The position numbers were made by a program, and so were the translations under genes. Below are positions 57,996 to 64,000 of a stretch of DNA of 64,000 bases, one piece after another. Position 1 is the stretch's first letter; the number at the start of each line of letters is the position of its first letter. The notes under the pieces were generated by a model. It did no database searches. It worked only from the letters and a program-made list of their open reading frames with translations, and was not told the DNA's origin. Source of the DNA: Cyclaneusma minus (Eukaryota; Ascomycota; Leotiomycetes; Marthamycetales; Marthamycetaceae); contig JAKZHN010000052.1 of the NCBI GenBank assembly GCA_037179335.1, positions 62,001 through 126,000 of the forward strand, in the 5' to 3' direction.

Positions 57996-60171
57996 ATGGC
58001 TCCTGAACCTAGCAAGACCAGGAAGCGCAAGGGTATGTCGACTGCTCAGTACTGTGTCACTCTACTGCTCGAATTCCTGCTGACATCTCCGCAGCTGCTG
58101 TGCCTGATGATGAAGTCGCAAAGGCCAAGAAGGTGAAGAAGGCCGTCGCCGACCTTCCTGCCAAGAAGCGCAAGGGTAAGCTACTCTGCTGTATGTTTCT
58201 GCGCGCAAATACCATGCTCACTGCTTTCATCCAGCTGTCGAGGAAGCCGAAACTCCCGTTCCCGCTCCCGCCAAGAAGTCGAGGGCCAAGAAGGCTGCCG
58301 CGACCAAGGAAGCTGCTGCTGCTGCTTCTTCCGATGCCGCCGGCTCCGAAGAGAAGCCTTCCATTCTCCCCAAGCCCAAGTCCTCGAAAGCTGTCGCTGC
58401 AACTGCCAAGAAGGTCAAGGAAGTGACTGAGCCAAAGCCGAAGCAAACGAATGCCAAGAAGGCTTCCAAAGCTAGCGCCAAGAAGGAGGTTGTTGAAGAG
58501 GACGACGATGATGTCGAAATGGAGGAGGAACCCAAGGAGGCACCCAAGGAGCCTTCTGGAGACTCTGAAGGCTTTGGCGAAGAGCCCGCCTCTGACGAAG
58601 AGCTCCCTGCTGGAGAAGATGGTGAAGGTGAGGCCGAAGAAGAGGATGACGACGAGGATTCCGAGATCGACGACCAGACCGCCGCCCTCATCCAAGGCTT
58701 CCACGAGGATGATGAGGATATGCTCGAGGGCCTCGAGGAGCCAGAGGGATACACCGACCAAGAAATCCCTCAGATCGACAAGAAGCTGCAGAAGAAGGCC
58801 AAGAAGGCTGCCGACAAAGCTTCCGAAGACGAGAATCCCGGCATCGTCTACATCGGTCGTATCCCCGAAGGTTTCTTCGAGCATCAGATGAGATCCTACT
58901 TCAGCCAATTCGGCGACATCAACCGACTCCGTCTCTCGCGCAACCCCAAGACTGGCAAGAGCAGGCACTGGGCTTTCCTCGAATTTAAGTCTCACGAAGT
59001 TGCCGAGATTGTTGCCAAGGCTATGGATAACTACCTGCTGTTTGGTCACATTCTCAAGGTCAAGCTGGTTGAGTCCGTTCATGAGGATCTGTGGAAGGGT
59101 GCAAACAAGCGCTTCAAGAAGGTCCCATGGGCTAAGATCCGTGGCCGTGAGCTTGAGCAGCCAAAGTCCGAGGAGGTCTGGGATGCTAAGGTTCAGAGGG
59201 AGCAGGTTAAGCGTGCCGAGAAGGCAGGCAAGCTTAAGGAGATCGGCTACGAATTTGAGGCTCCGGCTTTGAAGTCAGCTAAGGGTGTGGGCCAGCCGAC
59301 CAACGCTCTTCTCGCAGATTACGAAGCTGAAGGCAAGGCTATCAAGGCTATGGAGGAAGATGAGGTCGAAGGCGAGGCTTCTACCGCCGTTGCTGAACCC
59401 GCCAAGAAGCGCGGTAGGAAGGCAAAGAAGACCGTTATCGACCAGGTTACTGTTAAGACTAACGGCGATGAAGAAGTCGTGACTGAGACGGTTACCGAGA
59501 CTGTCATCGAGCCCGAGGTCGGAGGTCTCCAGCTCCCTACCCAGATCCCTACCCAGATCCCTACCATGCCAGCCAAGAAGAACCGAGGCAGGAAGGCCAA
59601 GGCAGCTGTTGAGCAGGAGAAGGTCATCGAGCAGGAGGTTACCGTCGCCACCAACGACACTGAACAAGTCGTGACCGAGAAGATTGTCGAGACTGTCACC
59701 GAGGCCGAGGTCGAGGCTTCCGAGGCACCCGCCGAAACTTCCGGCAAGAAGAAGCGAGGCCCCCGCTCTAAGTCAAAGTCGAAGCAGACCGAAGACTCCA
59801 CCATGACCCTCGCCGAGACGACCGTCGAAGAGTCTGCCGAAGTCGCCGTCGAGGAAGAGCCCTCCACCAAACCCGGAAAGAAGGGCAAGAAGGCCAAGGC
59901 CAAGGCTACCATCACCAAGGAAGTCGAGGAGGCTGTTGAGGAACCCGCCGCTGTCGAGGACGCCGAGGAGAAGCCAGCCAAAGCCAAGCGGGCCCGCAAA
60001 GCCAAGGTGACTACTTCCTACGAGGAGGCCGAGACCGAAGCTGAGGAGAAGCCGGCTAAGAAGGCCAAGAAGGCTAAGAAGGTTGCTGCTCTCGCTGAAG
60101 AGGCTGAGGAGGGCGAGGCTCCTATTGTCGAGAAGAAGAAGCGTGGTAGGAAGGCTAAGACTGCTGAGTAA
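57996..60171 (+). CDS. NOP15: Nucleolar RRM protein, NOP15/NIFK type
   Basis: Exons 57996-58032, 58095-58175 and 58235-60171 (introns 62 and 59 bp), 684 residues. Lys/Ala-rich and acidic N-terminal stretches lead to one RRM (about 243-318) with RNP2 IVYIGRI and RNP1 RHWAFLEF, and the family signature EGFFEHQMRSYFSQFGDI. DNYLLFGHILKVK and LWKGANKRFKKVPW follow the RRM, as in yeast Nop15 and human NIFK. These proteins act in pre-60S ribosome assembly and ITS2 processing in the nucleolus. The last 300 residues are a low-complexity Glu/Lys/Ala/Val tail with repeated KKRGRKAK and VTETV(T/I)E motifs, far longer than yeast Nop15. Confidence 0.9.
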
Positions 60172-61447
60172 ATTGGCAGTCTACGTTTTCCTCCGTGCGT
60201 CTCTTGCTCCTCTACAAGGAGTCTGCATTCTGCATGTCATTCTCTTGGCGTTGAGGATTCACGTTTCGAAGCATCTCCGACAGAGGTCCTAGGATGTTCA
60301 AAAGGTCTCATGGCATGGGTGGTCTTCACATGTTGAGAAGACTTTTGCACTGGCACTGTCCGATACAGGATTGATTGGTCTGGACCACTGTGGTCTGGGC
60401 TGCTTCACAGCGTTGCTTGTAATTAGTTCGTCAGAGCCATGATACCAGAAAATTACAAGTCTGTCACTTTGACACGAATTACAAATTTTGCGAAGCTGTC
60501 CTCGTGATGTTTTATGTCCAAATGTTCTATTGCCTTTTACTTGATGAATCTACAGGTCGAACAACAGCGTTGCCAGATCCCTCTCAGCTCCCCTTGTGCT
60601 GCTGTGTGATAGACGGGGGAAGGTGGCTTAGAGAGGACGCCCGGGGGGCGCCGATTCAGACATGACCCGGCGGGCTTCTTGGGTTTCGTCCGGAAGGACG
60701 AGATGTGCTACAAGATGGAGCTGATTCTATAGCTAGCCAATTATGTGGCCTTCTTTTTGGGGTTTGTTGCACGTCGATGCCCGCCTGGACGAACAGACGG
60801 ATGGACAGGCAGATGGACGGGCAGATGGATGAGCAGACGGACGAGCAGTCGATGTGCAACAAAACCAATCTGGTCCTCGGGGACAGCCAATCATATGATC
60901 TTTTCTGGATTTTGTTGCACATCGATGCCCGCTCGGGCGGCCTCGGGCTTCTACACAAGATACTCTACGGATAAGGTTGGGCGAACGAATCCTAGGACAG
61001 GTGCTGGACTCTATACTGGCACCGCGCTGGGTCCTGGAGGTTCACTAGCATTAATCAAGTTCAAAGAAATGTTTCGTTTTGTTTCACTATTCATTGCATT
61101 CTCGCTATTCATCTACGTAAAGGAAAAACCGTTGTCATTGCAATGCTAGAGGTTTTGAGATCCATCCCGCGACCTTGACAACGCTTCCATGTGGCTCTCG
61201 ATGTCATGGTTGCTAACTGATAGTGTGTGTTGAAATCCGTGCTGAATACGGCGGTAGAGGACTAGGTAGGTTGGCATATATTTACATGTATTTTTCTTGA
61301 TTCTCTGCAGAGACAGTAAACTCAGAGTATCCGTTGGTCGACGAGGAATTCAAGAAGCAGTGTAGCTTCAGGACTGTTGAGTGTCTGTGTCAGTGTCGGC
61401 GTCCAGCGATTGTTGTGGAAGTTGGGATATCTTCGATTCAGAGTTCA
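60172..61447. other. No gene supported apart from repeats
   Basis: Holds the NOP15 3' flank, the repeat cluster at 60733-60938 and unremarkable sequence. Confidence 0.4.
60733..60938. repeat. Direct/inverted repeat cluster with a 12-bp-type minisatellite
   Basis: A segment of about 55 bp (AGCCAATTATGTGG...GTTGCACGTCGATGCCCGC) is repeated at 60885-60938. Between them is a (GA)CAGATGGACGG-like minisatellite (60794-60848). An inverted copy CGATGTGCAACAAAA (60850-60864) pairs perfectly with TTTTGTTGCACATCG (60910-60924). Confidence 0.7.
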
Positions 61448-61612
61448 TCAGCAGAATAAGCAGCCGAGGAAGGAGCGAAAGATGTTGAGGATTGAAGTGC
61501 AGGTTGGCTTCTTCCGACTTCGACTGTGGTGTTGTCGTTGACTGGGATTGGGCTCATCGGAAATGCAGAAGAGAGAGGGTCTTCTCGAATAGAGGTAATC
61601 CATGAAGCCCAT
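61448..61612 (-). CDS. Micro-peptide family member P1
   Basis: 54 codons from an ATG in GCCAACATGGG. It starts MGFMDYLYSRRPSLFC and ends ILNIFRSFLGCLFC. The ends match members P2 and P5 (MGFLD..., DFLGCLFC), and a Ser/His/Arg-rich stretch is inserted between. The upstream minus-strand sequence is CAAC-rich and leader-like. It is unlike any family I know. Confidence 0.5.
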   Translation of the reverse strand: MGFMDYLYSRRPSLFCISDEPNPSQRQHHSRSRKKPTCTSILNIFRSFLGCLFC

Positions 61613-61769
61613 GTTGGCTTCTTTGGTTGGTTTGTGTGGGGTTGTGAGAAGGTTGTTGTTTCTCTGTTGTGAGTGGTGTCGTCGTTTAGGGCTAGTAGAG
61701 CCTGGCGGTATCGGAAGTAGGGGCAGCACATTCCGAACGTTGCGAGGGGGTGCGGAGGTTGTGGCACAT

Positions 61770-61823
61770 CTAGCAGCAAAATAGACATCCTAGGAAGTCT
61801 CTGCGGAAGTCCAGGAAACCCAT
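61770..61823 (-). pseudogene. Micro-peptide family member P2, truncated
   Basis: MGFLDFRRDFLGCLFCC then TAG at 61770. P3 has TGG (Trp) at this point and goes on to MCHHHDH, while P2 continues MCHN after the stop. A premature stop is likely. Confidence 0.5.
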
Positions 61824-61872
61824 CTCGACTGAGTGGTTGGTCACTGCCCCATTGCCGTGCTGGGCGTCATGA

Positions 61873-61950
61873 TTAGTGGTCGTGGTGGTGGCACATCCAG
61901 CAGCAGAAGAGACATCCTAGGAAGTCTCTGAGGAAGTTCGGGAATCCTGT
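61873..61950 (-). pseudogene. Micro-peptide family member P3, start lost
   Basis: Reads TGFPNFLRDFLGCLFCC then WMCHHHDH and a stop. The start Met codon of P2 (ATG) corresponds to ACA here; the flanking CAGTCGAGA is identical in both. An in-frame ATG at 62067 exists but sits inside a TATATATAA box, so it is probably not transcribed as coding sequence. Confidence 0.45.
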
Positions 61951-62424
61951 CTCGACTGGGTGACTGTGGGCTGTTCTGCTCTGTGTGGCGAGTCGAGATC
62001 GTGTGCTGTGCTGTGGTGTATGCGCGTGGAAAAGAACAACAGAACTGCAGCAAAAGGAAGAAGTCATTATATATAGTTGATTTGGTTCACCAGTTGCGTT
62101 GTTGCAAGTTTGTAGTTCACCGATAGTTTATTGAATGGTACTATCAGAAGTTCAGAGTATGTCGCCCCTCATCGTCGTGCATACCCCAAAAGAAGCGTCC
62201 CGTCCCGTACCGCCGCAGCATTTGGTCGGCTGCCTCAACCCTCAAATCCATGTGTAAAACCCATGCGTAAATCCCATGCAAAATCACTAGCCCTCAGATG
62301 TCCCGCGACCGTCGACCATGGCGTAATGTGACCCGGGTGGAAGTTGTGAGAAGGCCGAAGTCGTGAGAAGGTCGGAGCCGTCAGAGGGTCGAAGTTGGAA
62401 GTTCGGGGCGTCAGGAGCTCGAAG

Positions 62425-62523
62425 TTATTGCAAGGAGTACTCTCGGCGCGCTTCCTCCGGGGTTAAATGGCAAAGGCACCAGCAAGTAATGCAGTCACAA
62501 AAGTCGTCCCAATTCCTACCCAT
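62425..62523 (-). CDS. Micro-peptide family member P6
   Basis: 32 codons, MGRNWDDFCDCITCWCLCH then LTPEEARREYSLQ. The DF..C...C.C.CH core aligns with P5. The leader shares TTTTCCTCCTGCC-like and CACACAC stretches with P5 (62640-62700 versus 63935-63995), so homology covers the leader as well as the peptide. Confidence 0.5.
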   Translation of the reverse strand: MGRNWDDFCDCITCWCLCHLTPEEARREYSLQ

Positions 62524-62871
62524 GACGACTGATGAGGTTATTTGTTGTGCTGTGTAGGTGTTTTGTAGTAGCTGTGTGTTGAGTTGGCTCGGAGGTGCTC
62601 GAGTGTCACTGTGTTGTGAGTTGGGTCGTCTTCTGTGAGGGTTGCTGAAGGCAGGAGGAAGACTCGGAGAGGAGAGTGTGTGTTGTGTAAAAAAAGAAGA
62701 AGAGAGACTGGGAGGAAGAAGAGCTCCTTATGTAGGATTTCGTGTGCTACCTCAGCCATTCGGTGGTCCAGTTCGCTCCTCTTTTCCCAAACCTGTGAAT
62801 GACGTCTCCTACCAGGACCTACGACATGCATACCTGTGAATGATCAATGACGAGGTAGCAAGTCAGCATCT

Positions 62872-63015
62872 TCAGTCCTCTGATTCCCTCTTGGGGGAGC
62901 TTTTTGACGTTGTTAGTTGCCCGTTCCCGTCCTTCGCGTCTATGATCACCTGGTTGTGGTCATGGCATAGGAAGCAACAAAACATGCGCCTCAGCAATTC
63001 TCGGAAAAACTCCAT
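62872..63015 (-). CDS. Micro-peptide family member P4
   Basis: 47 codons starting MEFFRELLRRMFCCFLCHDHN, followed by a polar tail to KRESED. CFLCHDH is shared exactly with P5. The CAG codon after HDHN corresponds to the TAG stop of P5, so P4 may represent the longer ancestral form. Confidence 0.5.
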   Translation of the reverse strand: MEFFRELLRRMFCCFLCHDHNQVIIDAKDGNGQLTTSKSSPKRESED

Positions 63016-63136
63016 GGTGACTGGATGAGGGTAGTTGTTATGTTGGTTTTGTGTAGTTGTCTGTGGGAGTCGTGTCCTGTATGGAAAGGCAGAGCAGACT
63101 GATGTGTTTTGTATGTGAGAAGAGAAGGGAAAGAGA

Positions 63137-63304
63137 TGTTAGGGGGGTTCGCGGTAGCGATTCTGACGCTAGTTTTTCTAAAAAACTGGTTTTTGACCGA
63201 CACCGCTTACCCAATTAGGCAGATAACCGGCAGAAAAACACGGCTTTTTATAGCATATCTAAGACTTTGTTAAATTGAGAAAATAGTTTGTAAAAACCAG
63301 TTTT
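63137..63304. mobile_element. Small transposon-like segment with inverted repeat
   Basis: Begins with TTAGGGGGGTTCGCGGTAG (18/19 identical to 48809-48827). It contains a perfect 13-bp inverted pair AAAACTGGTTTTT (about 63183) / AAAAACCAGTTTT (about 63292). No coding capacity. The right end is not identified. Confidence 0.4.
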
Positions 63305-63414
63305 GCTATTCTCCATATAATCTTTCCAAAAAAAAACCGAAGGTGGAATGTCGATATGCGACAAAAAAGCTAAGATTTCTAAACGAGCTAACTTAGCCAA
63401 GCCTAGGCGCAAGA

Positions 63415-63465
63415 ACCATGCTTAATTCGATTGCGCCTAACTTAATTCGGCTGCGCTTAATCTAC
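63415..63465. repeat. Short tandem repeat
   Basis: TTAATTCGATTGCGCCTAAC is followed by TTAATTCGGCTGCGCTTAAT, two copies of a 20-bp unit. Confidence 0.65.
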
Positions 63466-63697
63466 CAAGGAGCCCCGTACCCCTTTCCCAGCCCGAATCT
63501 CCGTCGCAGCAGTATCGGTATCGCTGTCCCAAAGTCCCCAAATCCATGCGTAGGTAGAATGTCCATGCGAAACTCGGCGTGAAGATCAGCCCATATCAGC
63601 TCCGTCGTCCGTATTCATAAATCTCTTTATCGTCCATGGCGAGTGTTATCATCCTTGCCTAGGTGTCCAGCCTTTGCGACTATGGTCAGTGGGTCAC

Positions 63698-63778
63698 CTA
63701 GTCATGGTCGTGGCACAGGAAACAACCACAGTGACAGGTACAGCCAAGGAAATCCTGGAAGCGATCGAGAAAACCCAT
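63698..63778 (-). CDS. Micro-peptide family member P5
   Basis: 26 codons: MGFLDRFQDFLGC, then alternating Cys (TCHCGC) and FLCHDHD. It is the most complete small form of the family, with six Cys in 26 residues and a His/Asp end that could bind metal. A Gly at position 2 raises the question of N-myristoylation. The upstream minus strand is a long CAAC-rich leader up to the window edge. Confidence 0.55.
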   Translation of the reverse strand: MGFLDRFQDFLGCTCHCGCFLCHDHD

Positions 63779-64000
63779 GACTTTCGGAAGATGGGGTAAT
63801 CATGTCAAGTGGTTTGTGTAGAGTCTGGAATCGTCGGTTCGAGGTGTCTTGTGTCGTGGTTGTCTCGTGTCGTGGTTGTTTGTGAGGTGTCGGCGAGTGC
63901 AGTGGCCGACTGTTGACGTTGCTGTCGCCTGGGTTGGAGTGTTGTGTGCGAGAGGCAGGAGGAAAACTGGGAGAGGATGTGTGTGTCGGTGCAGAAGAAG

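Noticed and set aside
61873..62067. 64-codon ORF for micro-peptide P3 starting at 62067
   Set aside because: The ATG lies inside a TATATATAA box. The family start is lower down and mutated.
1..64000. CRISPR, rRNA or bacterial operon features
   Set aside because: None seen. The repeats are eukaryotic tandem arrays with irregular spacing and no spacers.

Overview
This window is nuclear DNA of a filamentous ascomycete (Pezizomycotina). A Dothideomycete-like genome is my guess, not something the sequence proves. The evidence is short introns (about 55-160 bp) with GT-AG ends and CTAAC/CTGAC-type branch sites, CAAC-rich leaders, and a heavily RIP-mutated AT-rich retrotransposon block next to normal GC-balanced genes. 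A RID-type cytosine methyltransferase, the family linked to RIP, is encoded in the same window.

Layout. 1-1000: two copies of a short coding-like segment. 1.6-17.6 kb: a degenerate tandem array with a period of about 340-380 bp. Each unit carries, on the minus strand, a TATAAATA box about 60 bp downstream of a TGAGTCA (Gcn4/AP-1-type) site. One unit is split by an 11.5-kb Ty3/gypsy chromovirus (4756-16248) that itself holds an inverted Ty1/copia element (about 6680-12278). Both are RIP-destroyed. 19.1-23.0 kb: a very large nuclear protein joining a pentapeptide-repeat domain to a HhH-GPD DNA glycosylase. 23.5-25.1 kb: a second degenerate non-coding array. 25.9-27.8 kb: ADE4 (purine synthesis). 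29.6-32.2 kb: RID-like DNA methyltransferase. 32.5-37.3 kb: a tandem segmental duplication carrying a C2H2 zinc-finger gene and an acidic-protein gene; the left copies are broken. 38-49 kb: a triplicated segment with three FHA-plus-kinase genes, two of them clear pseudogenes, plus an orphan gene and a 123-bp mini-element.

50-60 kb is an ordinary housekeeping stretch: a four-TM protein, a SERF-like protein, a secreted cupredoxin, the survival motor neuron (SMN) orthologue and a NOP15/NIFK-type ribosome biogenesis protein. 61.4-63.8 kb: a cluster of tiny minus-strand ORFs for a Cys-rich peptide family (MGF...DFLGC...CHDHD pattern), some intact and some broken.

The candidates most likely to be undescribed are the TGAGTCA/TATA promoter array, the micro-peptide array, the pentapeptide-glycosylase fusion and the decaying FHA-kinase cluster. 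Exon models were made by eye from reading frames and splice signals; no search or alignment program was run.
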